NCBI RefSeq assembly: GCF_902499115.1
Contig: NZ_CABVPN010000012.1
Span: 145,527 to 209,526, forward strand
From: Burkholderia diffusa
GTDB lineage: Bacteria > Pseudomonadota > Gammaproteobacteria > Burkholderiales > Burkholderiaceae
Length of the DNA stretch: 64,000 nucleotides
Direction of reading: 5' to 3'
Shown: in pieces, positions 15,427 through 24,053 of the stretch
How the letters are laid out: every line of letters begins with the position of its first letter
How positions within the stretch are numbered: position 1 is the first letter of the stretch
Translations under genes and position numbers: made by a program
The notes under the pieces: generated by a model
Told to the model about the DNA's origin: nothing
The model's input: the letters and a program-made list of their open reading frames with translations, nothing else
Databases searched by the model: none

Positions 15427-15981
15427 ATGACACTCAGCGCCCTGCCGCCCGTCACGTCCCCACCGGTTCTCGATACCCCCCGCCTGATCCTCGAAGGCCA
15501 CCCGCTCGGCGACTTCGACGCGCTCGCCGCAATGTGGGCCGAGCCGACCGTCGTCGCGCACATCTTCAACGGCAATCCGTCGGCGCCGCGTGACTCGTGG
15601 ATGCGGCTGCTCGCGTATCGCGGACTGTGGCCGCTGCTCGGCTACGGCTACTGGGCGATTCGCGAGAAGTCGTCGGGCCGCTACGTCGGCGATCTCGGCT
15701 TCGCCGACTTCCATCGCGCGATCGAGCCGTCGATTCGCAGCGTGCCGGAAGCCGGCTGGGCGCTCGCGAGCTGGGGGCACGGCAAGGGCTATGCGACCGA
15801 GGCGCTGTCGCATGCGCTCGGCTGGCTCGATGCGCAGCACCGGTTCGAGCGCAGCGTGTGCCTGATTGCACCGACCAACATCGCGTCGATCCGCGTCGCG
15901 CAGAAGGCCGGGTATGCAGATCCGGTGCAGATTCGCTTCAACGACGCCGATTCGCTGCTGTTTTCACGCGCGTGCCGGTAA
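15427..15981 (+). CDS. GNAT-family N-acetyltransferase (RimJ/RimL type)
   Basis: 184 residues. LDTPRLILEGHPLGDFDALAAMW is the start typical of RimJ/RimL-like acetyltransferases. GRYVGDLGFADFHR, then EAGWALASWGHGKGYATEAL (motif A, acetyl-CoA loop around G-H-G-K-G-Y) and LIAPTNIASIRVAQKAGYAD (the N..S...A.K.G motif) complete the domain. The acceptor is unknown. The ATG at 15427 with GGAA six bases upstream is preferred over the one at 15415. It stands alone. Confidence 0.85.
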   Translation: MTLSALPPVTSPPVLDTPRLILEGHPLGDFDALAAMWAEPTVVAHIFNGNPSAPRDSWMRLLAYRGLWPLLGYGYWAIREKSSGRYVGDLGFADFHRAIEPSIRSVPEAGWALASWGHGKGYATEALSHALGWLDAQHRFERSVCLIAPTNIASIRVAQKAGYADPVQIRFNDADSLLFSRACR

Positions 15982-16029
15982 GCGCGATGTCGCGCACCGG
16001 CCGCTTCGTCGCGGCTAAGGTGCGTGGAC

Positions 16030-16091
<62 letters not shown>

Positions 16092-16368
16092 CCGGCGGTC
16101 GGCTAACGCCGTCGGCAACGGGGACGCAGAGCGTGAAAACCGGTGCGTGCATCGTTGACGTGTCCGGAATGACGCGGTACGGGATCCGGCCGCCCCCCTG
16201 CAAGCGCAGTTTCTGCATCAGCGTCGGGCGATACCGCGTTGCCGCGTCGCGTGCGTATCCGTGTCGGGGGCGGGACCGCGATTGACCGTTAGTTGCACTT
16301 GTGAGATCGCACGTCCAGGTCTCGACCGCCGGATTGCGGCGTTCATCGCCGGTCATGCCAGCGCGATC

Positions 16369-16563
16369 CGGATCGTCGTCGAAGGCGCGTGGCCGGCGCC
16401 CGACACGCACGGCCCCGTGCAGCGGATGCCGGCGATGTGCGGCGCGCTGACGAGCAGCGGGATCGCCGCCGTGATCCGCTATGTGCGCGGCGCGTGGGGA
16501 AATCGCGCCGCACCGGTGTCAGAACAGGACGTGAGGCGGTTGCGAGCGGCGATCCGGCGGTAG
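16369..16563 (+). pseudogene. C-terminal remnant of a cytochrome c (dehydrogenase cytochrome subunit)
   Basis: The frame reads RIVVEGAWPAPDTHGPVQ, then MPAMCGALTSSGIAAVIRYV and GAWGNRAAPVSEQDVRRLR. This is the usual end of the last haem domain of multihaem cytochrome c subunits of alcohol and sugar dehydrogenases: MPA(M/F) with the axial Met, I-A-A-V-x-x-Y-V/I-R, W-G-N-x-A-P-V. No CxxCH motif or signal peptide is present upstream on this strand, so only the end survives. The homology begins at about 16369; the open frame itself begins at about 16261. Confidence 0.65.
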
Positions 16564-16636
16564 ACGGGCCGCACGTCTGCATCCGATGCGGGCGGCAAGC
16601 GGTGGAATCGTGTCGTCTCACCAGCAGCGGCAGCGA

Positions 16637-17035
16637 CTATCCCCGCAGCACGGCAACCGCCTTGATTTCGACGATATAACCGGGCGCCCCGCCGAGCATG
16701 TGCGCGCCGACCGCGGTCCACGCCGGCCGCGGATGCGCATGGAGATAGCGGTCGCGCACCGCCATGAACAGCGGCAGGTCGCGCATGTCGGTATGAAAGG
16801 TCGTCAGGTCGACCACGTCGTCGAGCGACGCGCCGGCCGCCTCGAGCACCAGCCTGAGATTCTCGAACGCCTGCACGATCTGCGCCTCGCGTTCTTCCAC
16901 CAGTTGCATCGCCGCGTCGCGGCCGATCTGGCCGGATACGTACACGGTATCGCCCGCCTTGATCGCCGGCGCATAACCGATTTTTTCGTACACGACTTCC
17001 ATTCCCGCGGGGATGATTGCTTCGCGCTCGCGCAT
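16637..17035 (-). CDS. RidA/YjgF-family protein
   Basis: 132 residues. REAIIPAGMEVVYEKIGYAP, AIKAGDTVYVSGQIGRD, AFENLRLVLEAAGASLDDVV and PAWTAVGAHMLGGAPGYIVEIKAVA are the Rid-family blocks. Members hydrolyse reactive imines and enamines; this subfamily is common in catabolic clusters. The start at 17035 has GGAGA 8 bases upstream; a longer reading from 17086 is less likely. It follows benD by 116 bases on the same strand, so it may be the last gene of the cat-ben transcript. Confidence 0.85.
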   Translation of the reverse strand: MREREAIIPAGMEVVYEKIGYAPAIKAGDTVYVSGQIGRDAAMQLVEEREAQIVQAFENLRLVLEAAGASLDDVVDLTTFHTDMRDLPLFMAVRDRYLHAHPRPAWTAVGAHMLGGAPGYIVEIKAVAVLRG

Positions 17036-17151
17036 GAGTGTCTCCGTGGCCGGACGTTCCACGTCGGCCGGTTGTTCGATGGTCATCGCGCGCACGCCTG
17101 ACCGGGGCGCGCGCATCGCTGAAGCAGCGGGCGAACAGGCAACCCGGCCGC

Positions 17152-17928
17152 TCAACCCGTATCGCCGCCCGCGACCGGCAGCACCGTGCCGGTGATGTAA
17201 CTCGCTTCGTCCGACGCGAGGAACAGGATCGGCGCGATCTGCTCATCGAGCGTGCCGTAACGCTTGAAGAACGTCGAATCGGTCACCTGCCGCACCGCTT
17301 CGGCCATCCACGCCTGTTCCTGCGCATTGTCGCCGGCCGCATTGCGCGGCACGCGGCGCGGCGGCGCCGTGGTACCGCCCGGCGCGGTCGCGACCACGCG
17401 GATGCCGTGCTCCGCGTATTCCATCGCGAGCGCCGTCGTCAGTGCATTGACGCCACCTTTCGCGGCCGAATACGGCACGCGGCGAATGCCGCGCGTCGCG
17501 TTCGACGACACGTTGACGATCGTGCCGCCACCCCCAGCCAGCAAGTGCGGCAGCACCGCGTGGCAACTGTAGAGCGTCGGCATCAGCGAGCGGCGGATTT
17601 CCGCGTCGATCTGCTCGGGCTCGAACTCGGCGAACGGCCGCATCCGGATCGCGCCGCCGACGCCGTTGATCAGCACGTCGATCCGGCCGAACGTCGCGAC
17701 CGCGCACGCCATCGCCGCGCGCGCGCCGTCGTAGGTCTCGAGATCCGCGACGAATCCGGCCGTGTTGCCGCCCGGCGCCTCGGCGGCCACCTCCGCCACG
17801 AAATCCGCGCGATCGACGAACAGCACGCGGCCGCCCTCGGCCGCCGCGCGCAGCGCGACGCCGCGGCCGATGCCCTGCGCCGCGCCGGTGACGACAACGA
17901 CCTTTCCAGAGAATCGTTGCATGGTCAT
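17152..17928 (-). CDS. benD: Benzoate cis-diol dehydrogenase BenD (SDR)
   Basis: 258 residues. It oxidises and decarboxylates the benzoate cis-diol (1,6-dihydroxycyclohexa-2,4-diene-1-carboxylate) to catechol, giving NADH. SDR features: VVVTGAAQGIGRGVA (NAD loop), NGVGG, IVNVSSNATRG with the catalytic Ser, and YSAAKGG with Tyr and Lys. The start overlaps the benC stop as ATGA (17925-17928); a second ATG six bases on is possible. It lies in the benABCD order. Confidence 0.92.
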   Translation of the reverse strand: MTMQRFSGKVVVVTGAAQGIGRGVALRAAAEGGRVLFVDRADFVAEVAAEAPGGNTAGFVADLETYDGARAAMACAVATFGRIDVLINGVGGAIRMRPFAEFEPEQIDAEIRRSLMPTLYSCHAVLPHLLAGGGGTIVNVSSNATRGIRRVPYSAAKGGVNALTTALAMEYAEHGIRVVATAPGGTTAPPRRVPRNAAGDNAQEQAWMAEAVRQVTDSTFFKRYGTLDEQIAPILFLASDEASYITGTVLPVAGGDTG

Positions 17929-18947
17929 GCCGCCTTTGCCGTCACGTTCGGGGTGAACTTCTCGTAGTGGAAGCTGTTGGGCTTCACGCCTGCATCGTCG
18001 AAGTACTGGCGCACCGCGTCGACCATCGGCGGCGGCCCGCACAGGTAGACGTCCACGTCGCCGTCGTTCAGCGCATCGGCCGGAATGTGCTGCGTGACCC
18101 AGCCCTTGCGCGGATGGCTCGACCCCGCATCGGCAACGACGGTCGAGAAGCTGAAGTTCGGCAGCTTCGCCACATACGCTTCGATCGCGTCGACCAGCAC
18201 CAGGTCGAGATCGCGCGTCACGCCGTAGATCAGGTGCACCTTCTGCCGCGAGCCGCTGCGCGCGAGCACCTCGAGCATCGACAGGAACGGCGCGAGGCCC
18301 GTGCCGCCCGCGAGGAACAGCAGCGGCCGCGCCGCATCGCGCAGGTAGAAGCTGCCGAGCGGCCCGTTCAGTTCGAGCGTATCGCCGGGTCTGGCCGATT
18401 CGAGCCACGTGCTCATCACGCCGCCGGGAATCTTCTTGATCAGGAATCCGACCTTCGTGTCGCCCGGCGCGGACGAGAACGAATACGACCGGTGCTGGCC
18501 GCTGCCGGGCACGCCGATGTTCACGTACTGGCCGGGCAGGAACACCGGCGCGGCCGCATCGACGTCGAGTTCGAGCACGATCGCCGCATCGTTGTGCGGC
18601 TCGACCTTCGTCACGGTCGCGGCGAACGCGCTGTGGCCGGTCTTGCAGGCGATCGACGAGCTCGGCACCGCGATCACGCAATCGCTTTGCGGCACCATCT
18701 GGCACGTCAGCACAAGACCGCCGTCCTTTTCATCCTCGGTGAGCGCGTCGTCGATGTAATCGTCGCCGAGATCGTAGCTGCCGCTCTCCGCGCGGCACTT
18801 GCAGGTGCCGCACACGCCGTCGGAACAGTCCATCGGCAGGTTGATCTTCGCGCGGAACGCGGCGTCGAGCACCTTCTCGCCGGCCTTGCAGTCGATGAAG
18901 CGGGTGACCCCGTCCTCGAAGTTCAGTGCAATCTTGTAGGTGGACAT
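17925..18947 (-). CDS. benC: Benzoate 1,2-dioxygenase reductase BenC
   Basis: 340 residues. The N-terminal plant-type [2Fe-2S] ferredoxin has DCSDGVCGTCKCRAESG and a fourth Cys in VLTCQM. Then an FAD domain (FLPGQYVNIGVPGSGQHRSY, with the RxYS flavin motif), and an NADH domain (LLFLAGGTGLAPFLSML and YLCGPPPMVDAV). It passes electrons from NADH to the Rieske centre of BenAB. It lies 39 bases after benB and overlaps benD by 4. Confidence 0.94.
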   Translation of the reverse strand: MSTYKIALNFEDGVTRFIDCKAGEKVLDAAFRAKINLPMDCSDGVCGTCKCRAESGSYDLGDDYIDDALTEDEKDGGLVLTCQMVPQSDCVIAVPSSSIACKTGHSAFAATVTKVEPHNDAAIVLELDVDAAAPVFLPGQYVNIGVPGSGQHRSYSFSSAPGDTKVGFLIKKIPGGVMSTWLESARPGDTLELNGPLGSFYLRDAARPLLFLAGGTGLAPFLSMLEVLARSGSRQKVHLIYGVTRDLDLVLVDAIEAYVAKLPNFSFSTVVADAGSSHPRKGWVTQHIPADALNDGDVDVYLCGPPPMVDAVRQYFDDAGVKPNSFHYEKFTPNVTAKAA

Positions 18948-18986
18948 GACATCGTCTCCCGGTGTTACTTGTCGAATCGATCGGCG

Positions 18987-19475
18987 TCAGACGTGATACA
19001 CGTCGAGCACCTGCCTGATGTAGTCGTTCTTCAGCACGATCTTCTTGTTCGAGATCAGCCATGCGTCGCCCGAGCGGCGCAACGTAACGAACATCGTGCC
19101 GAAGAAGTGATCGGTCATGCGGTAGCGGTGGTTCAGCGTGTGGAAGTTGTAGCGCACGTCCACCTCGCCGTCGCGCTCGGCCAGCACCTCGACGTTCGTC
19201 ACGTTGTGGCTGGTGCGCGGCTCGGGCGTCGACGCGCCGCTGCGCTCGGTCTTGATCCGGAACACGCGATCCTCGAGGCCGCCGCGATCCGCGTAGTACA
19301 TCAGCGAGATCTGGCTGTGCGGATCGTCGGTCGGCCGGTCGTCGTCGTCCCACGCGGGCATCCAGTACGTGACGTCTTCCGTGTAGCAGGTCAGCCACTC
19401 GTCCCACTCGCGGTCGTCGAGCAGGCGCGCTTCGCGATACAGCGCCGCGCAGATGGTCCGGTAATCGATGTTCAT
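18987..19475 (-). CDS. benB: Benzoate 1,2-dioxygenase small (beta) subunit BenB
   Basis: 162 residues, the usual size. LYREARLLDDREWDEWLTCY, DVTYWMPAWDDD and the end GDAWLISNKKIVLKND are typical of ring-hydroxylating dioxygenase beta subunits, which have a cystatin-like fold and a structural role in the alpha3beta3 hexamer. GGGGAGG precedes the start, which overlaps the benA stop (ATGA at 19472-19475). Confidence 0.94.
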   Translation of the reverse strand: MNIDYRTICAALYREARLLDDREWDEWLTCYTEDVTYWMPAWDDDDRPTDDPHSQISLMYYADRGGLEDRVFRIKTERSGASTPEPRTSHNVTNVEVLAERDGEVDVRYNFHTLNHRYRMTDHFFGTMFVTLRRSGDAWLISNKKIVLKNDYIRQVLDVYHV

Positions 19476-20830
19476 GCTTCCACCTCCCCGCGTTCCTTCT
19501 TCAGTGCATCGCGCATCACGTGCACCCAGTGTTCGTGCTGGCACACGAACAGCCCTTCGTCCTCGCTGCGCTCGCCCGAGATGCGCGGGTTCAGCCCCAT
19601 TCTTTTCGCGTTCTCGTCCGGCCCGTCGATCCATAGCGGCGCGCCGCGCGACAGGTCGTTCCACATCGCTGTGATGCCCGCATAGCCGGCCTGGCATGCA
19701 CGGAACTCCTCGAGGTCGTCGGCCGTGCCCATTCCGGTCACGTTGAAGAAGTCCTCGTACTGGCGGATGCGCGTCGTGCGGTCGGCTTCGCTCTCGCCCT
19801 TCGGCGCGAAACAGAAGATGCTGACTTCGGTCTTGTCGACGCCGAGCGGGCGCACCACGCGGATCTGCGTGCTGAACTGGTCCATCAGGAACACGTTCGG
19901 GTACACGCACAGGTTGCGCGTCTGGTTCACGATGAAGTCGGCCTGCACATCACCGACGCGCGCCTTGATCTCGTCGCGGTGCTGGTACACGGGCCGCACT
20001 TCGGGGTTCATCGTCTTGGTCCACAACAGGATGTGGCCGTTGTCGAAGCCGTACACGCCCGCGACCGACTTGCTCCAGCTGTTCGCGTCGACGGCCTTGG
20101 TGCCGTCTTCCTTGCGGCGGCCCATCGTCGCCGCGTAGTTCCAGTGCACGGTGCTCACGTGATAGCCGTCGCAACCGTTCTCCATCTGCATCTTCCAGTT
20201 GCCTTCGTAGATGTAGGAGGAGTTGCCGCGCAGCACTTCGAGCCCGTTCGGCGCCTGGTCGACGATCTGGTCGATGATCACGCGCGCCTCGCCGAGATAC
20301 TCCTCGAGCGGCAGCACGTCGTCGCTCAGGCTGCCGAACAGGAAGCCGCGGTAATTCTGGAATCGCGCGACCTTCTTCAGGTCGTGCGAGCCGTGCGTGT
20401 TGAACTGCACCGGATACTCGGTCGTCTTCTCGTCCTTCACCTTCAGCAGCTTGCCGGTGTTCGAGAAGGTCCAGCCGTGGAACGGGCACGTGAAGCTGCC
20501 TTTGTTGCCGTGCTTGCGGCGGCACAGCATCGCGCCCTTGTGCGCGCACGCATTGATCACCGCGTGCAGCTCGCCGGTCTTGTCGCGCGTGATGACGACC
20601 GGCTGGCGGCCGATCCACGTCGTGTAGTAATCGTTGTTGTTCGGGATCTGGCTCTCGTGCGCGAGGTACACCCAGTTGCCCTCGAAGATGTGCTTCATCT
20701 CGAGCTCGTACAGCGCCTCGTTCGTGAAGATGTCGCGGCGGCAGCGGAAGACGCCGGCTTCCTTGTCGTCCTGCACGGCCGTGGCGAGCAGGTGGTCCAG
20801 TTCGGTGGTGTGGTCGATCGTGGCGGACAT
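19472..20830 (-). CDS. benA: Benzoate 1,2-dioxygenase large (alpha) subunit BenA
   Basis: 452 residues. Rieske [2Fe-2S] ligands are in CAHKGAMLC and FTCPFHGW. The mononuclear iron site follows in the catalytic domain: NGCDGYHVSTVHWNY provides the two His. The enzyme adds O2 to benzoate to give the cis-1,2-diol. A strong ribosome site, GGAGGAACCAAC, leads into the ATG. It follows catA with a 116-base gap containing no clear terminator, so cat and ben genes may be one operon. Confidence 0.95.
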   Translation of the reverse strand: MSATIDHTTELDHLLATAVQDDKEAGVFRCRRDIFTNEALYELEMKHIFEGNWVYLAHESQIPNNNDYYTTWIGRQPVVITRDKTGELHAVINACAHKGAMLCRRKHGNKGSFTCPFHGWTFSNTGKLLKVKDEKTTEYPVQFNTHGSHDLKKVARFQNYRGFLFGSLSDDVLPLEEYLGEARVIIDQIVDQAPNGLEVLRGNSSYIYEGNWKMQMENGCDGYHVSTVHWNYAATMGRRKEDGTKAVDANSWSKSVAGVYGFDNGHILLWTKTMNPEVRPVYQHRDEIKARVGDVQADFIVNQTRNLCVYPNVFLMDQFSTQIRVVRPLGVDKTEVSIFCFAPKGESEADRTTRIRQYEDFFNVTGMGTADDLEEFRACQAGYAGITAMWNDLSRGAPLWIDGPDENAKRMGLNPRISGERSEDEGLFVCQHEHWVHVMRDALKKERGEVEA

Positions 20831-20946
20831 GTTGGTTCCTCCTGTGTGCGTGCCGGGTCCTGCAAGCACGCTCGCATCGGTATCGATTGAATCTCGCGGG
20901 GACCCGGCCGGCGGCGGCGCAGGCGCGCCGCCGTGCCGTCGGGCGG

Positions 20947-21882
20947 TTATGCCGTGGCGGAAGCGCGCAGGCGTTCGACGATCTGGTTGTCCTTGCCCTC
21001 GACGCGTGGCGTCAGGACGAAGTTGAACTCGATGTCCTGATATGCGTCGGCCTTCAGCCCGAGCGCGGCGCCGCCGGCCTTGCTGGTGACGGGCGGGATC
21101 AGCTCCTCGCGCGTCGCATACGCGAAGTCGTCCCAGATCAGCGGGTCGCCGTCGATGTTGAACTGCGTCGTCAACTTGCGGTGGCCGTCGCTGGTCACGA
21201 AGAAGTGCACGTGCGCCGGGCGGTTGCCGTGACGGCCGAGGCGGTCGAGCAGCTGCTGCGTCGCACCTTGCGGCGGGCAGCCGTAGCCGACCGGCATCAG
21301 CGTGCGGAATTCGTACTTGCCGTCCGCGCCCGTCTTCACCGCGCCGCGCAGGTTGAAATCGCTCTGTGCGCCGGTCGGGTCGAAATGCGAGTAGAAGCCG
21401 TGCGAGTTCGCGTGCCAGCACTCGACCAGCGCGCCGGCCACCGGCTTGCCGTCGATCCCCGTGACCGTGCCGTGGATCACCAGCGGGCCCGCGCCTTCAT
21501 CCGCATCGAGGTCGATCTTCGCGACGCCGTCGCGCACCGGCGCGCCGCCGACGTACAGCGGGCCTTCGATCGTGCGCGGCGTGCCGCCGTCGAGTCCGAT
21601 CGCCTCGTCCTCCGCGTCCATCCGGATGTCGAGATACTTCTCGAGGCCGAGACCGGCCGCGAGCAGCGCCGCCTCGCCGTCCTGGCCAAGCTTGTTCAGG
21701 TAGTTCACTCCGGCCCACACTTCGTCCGGCGTAATGTCGAGGTCGTCGATCGCCTTGAACAGATCGCCGAGCAGCCGCAGCACGACCTGCTGCGTGCGCG
21801 CGTTGCCGCCATTGGCGCCCGCGTTCGACGCGGCCTTCAGCAGATCCTGCACTTCCTTGGTTTCGAATACTTTGACGCTCAT
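20947..21882 (-). CDS. catA: Catechol 1,2-dioxygenase CatA
   Basis: 311 residues. Intradiol cleavage of catechol to cis,cis-muconate. The non-haem Fe(III) ligands are Y164 (HGFYSHF), Y200 (PVGYGCPP), H224 and H226 (RPAHVHFFV), at the same numbers as in the well-studied Acinetobacter enzyme. An N-terminal helical dimer domain precedes the beta-sandwich. It lies between catC and benA on the same strand. Confidence 0.95.
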   Translation of the reverse strand: MSVKVFETKEVQDLLKAASNAGANGGNARTQQVVLRLLGDLFKAIDDLDITPDEVWAGVNYLNKLGQDGEAALLAAGLGLEKYLDIRMDAEDEAIGLDGGTPRTIEGPLYVGGAPVRDGVAKIDLDADEGAGPLVIHGTVTGIDGKPVAGALVECWHANSHGFYSHFDPTGAQSDFNLRGAVKTGADGKYEFRTLMPVGYGCPPQGATQQLLDRLGRHGNRPAHVHFFVTSDGHRKLTTQFNIDGDPLIWDDFAYATREELIPPVTSKAGGAALGLKADAYQDIEFNFVLTPRVEGKDNQIVERLRASATA

Positions 21883-21955
21883 GATGGTGTCTCCACGTGT
21901 ATTTTGGGGAAAGGTGACCCGGTGCCCGCCGTTGCAGAAGAGGCGGCTCCGTGGT

Positions 21956-22246
21956 TCAAACGTCGCCGTCGTGTATCGACGACGGGTGGCGACACAACGG
22001 CATCACCGAAATCTTCATGTACGGGAACAGCGGCAGGCCGGTCAGGATCTCGTGCAGCTCGGCGTTGCCGGACACGTCGAACACGCTGTAGTTCGCGTAT
22101 TCACCGGCGATGCGCCAGATGTGGCGCCACTTGCCGCTGCGCTGCAGGTCCTGCGAATACGCCTTCTCTCGGGTCTTGATCTCGTCGGCCACGCCGGCCG
22201 GCATGTCGGCCGGGAGGTTGACGTCCATGCGTACGTGGAAAAGCAT
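21956..22246 (-). CDS. catC: Muconolactone delta-isomerase CatC
   Basis: 96 residues, the standard size. MLFHVRMDVNLPADMP, then AYSQDLQRSGKWRHIWRIAG and FPYMKISVMPLCRHPSS are family signatures. It converts muconolactone to the enol-lactone (3-oxoadipate enol-lactone) as a large ring oligomer. It follows catB by 55 bases. The next step (enol-lactone hydrolase) is not in the window. Confidence 0.94.
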   Translation of the reverse strand: MLFHVRMDVNLPADMPAGVADEIKTREKAYSQDLQRSGKWRHIWRIAGEYANYSVFDVSGNAELHEILTGLPLFPYMKISVMPLCRHPSSIHDGDV

Positions 22247-22301
22247 CGTGATGTCCTGGTGCGTGATCGTGTTATCGCGGGTTGTCGCGCGTGATCGCGA
22301 T

Positions 22302-23438
22302 TCAGCGGGAGACTTTCGTCAGCCCGTCGCGGGTGAAGCGCGCGACCTTCGCTTCGTCGAGCTCGATGCCGAGGCCCGGGCCGCTCGGCACGGTCAGTTC
22401 GAAATCGCTGTAGTCGAGCGGGGTCGTGAGAATCTCTTCGGTAATCAGTAGCGGTCCGAACAGTTCGGTGCCCCACTGCAGGTTCGCGAAGCTCGCGAAC
22501 AGATGCGCCGACGCGACCGTGCTGAACGCGCCTTCGAGCATCGTGCCGCCGTACAGCTCGATGCCGGCCGCATCCGCGATCGCCGCGACGCGCTGCGCCG
22601 CGAACAGGCCACCGCTCTGCTCGATCTTGATCGCGAACACGTCCGCGCCGTGATGCTTCGCGATCTCGAATGCGCTGTCCGGGCCCTGCAGGATTTCGTC
22701 GGCCATCAGCGCGACCGGGAAGCGGCGCATCAGCCGTGCGAGCGCCGCGGCCGACGCGACCGGCTGCTCGACCAGTTCGCAGCCGGCATCGGCGAGCGCC
22801 GGAATCGCACGCGCGGCCTGCGTTTCGCTCCACGCCATGTTCACGTCGACGCGGACCGATGCGCGCTCGCCGACCGCCCGCTTGATCTCGGCCACGTGGC
22901 GAATGTCCGCGTCGAGCGCCTTCGCGCCGATCTTCAGCTTGAACACGTTGTGGCGGCGCAGGTCGAGCATCCGCTCGGCTTCGGCGATATCGGTCGGCGT
23001 GTTGCCCGATGCGAGCGTCCACGCGACCGGCAGGCGATCGCGCCGGCGGCCGCCGAGCAACTCGCTGACCGGCACGCCGAGGCGCTTGCCGTGCGCGTCG
23101 AGCAGCGCGGTTTCGAGCGCGCTCTTCGCGAAATGATTGACCGTCGCGAGCTTGCCGAGGAACGCCATCAGCGCCTGGATGCGCGTCGCATCCTTGCCGA
23201 TGATCGCCGGCGCGAGGTATGCGTCGATCGCGAGCTTCATCGCTTCCGGGCTTTCCGGGCCATACGCCATCCCGGCAATCGTCGTGCCTTCGCCTGTGCC
23301 CGTCACACCATCGCTGCAGGTCACCTTCACCAGCATCAGCGTCTGGCCGTGCATCGTGGCGACCGACAGCTTGTGCGGACGGATCGTCGGCAGGTCGACG
23401 AGGCGGGTTTCAATGCGTTCGATGGTGACGGGAGACAT
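22302..23438 (-). CDS. catB: Muconate cycloisomerase CatB
   Basis: 378 residues. Enolase-superfamily, muconate-lactonising type: KLKIG (catalytic Lys pair region), then metal ligands in RVDVNMAW, ELVEQP and LMADE, and IKIEQSGG with the second Lys. It turns cis,cis-muconate into muconolactone. An ATG at 23465 gives nine more residues, but it would lie almost at the predicted transcription start (-10 TATAAA at 23474-23479), and family members begin near MSPVTIERIE, so I prefer 23438. Neither start has a clear ribosome site. First gene of the cat-ben cluster. Confidence 0.92.
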   Translation of the reverse strand: MSPVTIERIETRLVDLPTIRPHKLSVATMHGQTLMLVKVTCSDGVTGTGEGTTIAGMAYGPESPEAMKLAIDAYLAPAIIGKDATRIQALMAFLGKLATVNHFAKSALETALLDAHGKRLGVPVSELLGGRRRDRLPVAWTLASGNTPTDIAEAERMLDLRRHNVFKLKIGAKALDADIRHVAEIKRAVGERASVRVDVNMAWSETQAARAIPALADAGCELVEQPVASAAALARLMRRFPVALMADEILQGPDSAFEIAKHHGADVFAIKIEQSGGLFAAQRVAAIADAAGIELYGGTMLEGAFSTVASAHLFASFANLQWGTELFGPLLITEEILTTPLDYSDFELTVPSGPGLGIELDEAKVARFTRDGLTKVSR

Positions 23439-23473
23439 GGGGCACGCTGCGTGTGGGGAGTTCATGGAACGGA

Positions 23474-23504
23474 TTTATACGCGGCGGGGAAATGGACCGT
23501 CCAA
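23474..23504 (-). promoter_or_regulatory. Predicted catB promoter
   Basis: On the minus strand TTGGAC (-35, 23499-23504) and TATAAA (-10, 23474-23479) are 19 bp apart, longer than ideal, as often seen in LysR-activated promoters. The -35 directly follows a GTAT half-site (23504-23507), 22 bp from the GTAT of the upstream box. Confidence 0.55.
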
Positions 23505-23525
23505 TACTTTTGGCCTCGCTTTTTC

Positions 23526-23540
23526 ATACCTGTCAGGTAT
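23526..23540 (-). promoter_or_regulatory. ATAC-N7-GTAT box, BenM/CatM-type LysR binding site
   Basis: ATACCTGTCAGGTAT is an exact match to ATAC-N7-GTAT, the recognition site of the muconate/benzoate-responsive LysR regulators BenM and CatM known from Acinetobacter. It lies about 47 bp upstream of the -10 of catB. A GTAT half-site two helical turns closer to the gene suits the two-site LysR mode. The gap 23439-24053 holds this element, the promoter and the heptamer array; no gene in it is convincing. Confidence 0.7.
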
Positions 23541-23916
23541 TGAAATTCGCTTCAGATCGGGAAATATTGCATCGCGCCATACCCGGTTTGTCTGGTTGGC
23601 GTGGCTGGAAGGCTTGCTGGGAGGAGCGGGACAGGTTTCAGGGCACCGCGTGGCGAGCAGTGAAATGCGGGCAGGCTGGTGGTTCGCGACGTCGACGGAA
23701 ATCGAGGTCCGGGCGGGCGGATCAGGGTTTTCCTGATGGGAATGCGGTGTGGCCCGCCGCCCGTATTCCGCACGAAGGCGCCGCGATGCGGCCACGTCCC
23801 CGTGGCCGGATCAGCGCGGTGGCGACAGGCGCCTGAAGCGCTTCCACAGTGTCTTCAATGTCTGATGATCGGCAGCCACGCGAGCGACCAGAAAGCCTCG
23901 AGCAAAGGCCGCGCCC

Positions 23917-24030
23917 GGCATGGCATGTGGCATGTGGCATGTGGCATGTGGCATGTGGCATGTGGCATGTGGCATGTGGCAGGCATGTGGCATGTGGCAT
24001 GTGGCATGCGGCATGCGGCATGCCGCATGC
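23917..24030. repeat. Heptanucleotide array (GGCATGT/GGCATGC) ending in a perfect palindrome
   Basis: Eleven GGCATGT units (eight, a broken GGCA, then three) are followed by three GGCATGC units and a CGCATGC. The last 20 bases (24011-24030) are a perfect palindrome, GCATGCGGCATGCCGCATGC. The array starts 23 bases after the sotB stop, so the palindrome could act as its transcription end, though no T-run follows. The 7-bp unit is not a multiple of three, which argues against coding. Confidence 0.9.
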
Positions 24031-24053
24031 AGTGCGATGGCACTGACGGCGGA

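Noticed and set aside
23453..23836. Plus-strand frame upstream of catB as a gene
   Set aside because: It covers the promoter and the LysR box, has atypical codon use and no recognisable motif.
23917..24030. CRISPR array
   Set aside because: Units are 7 bases without spacers; it is a simple tandem repeat.
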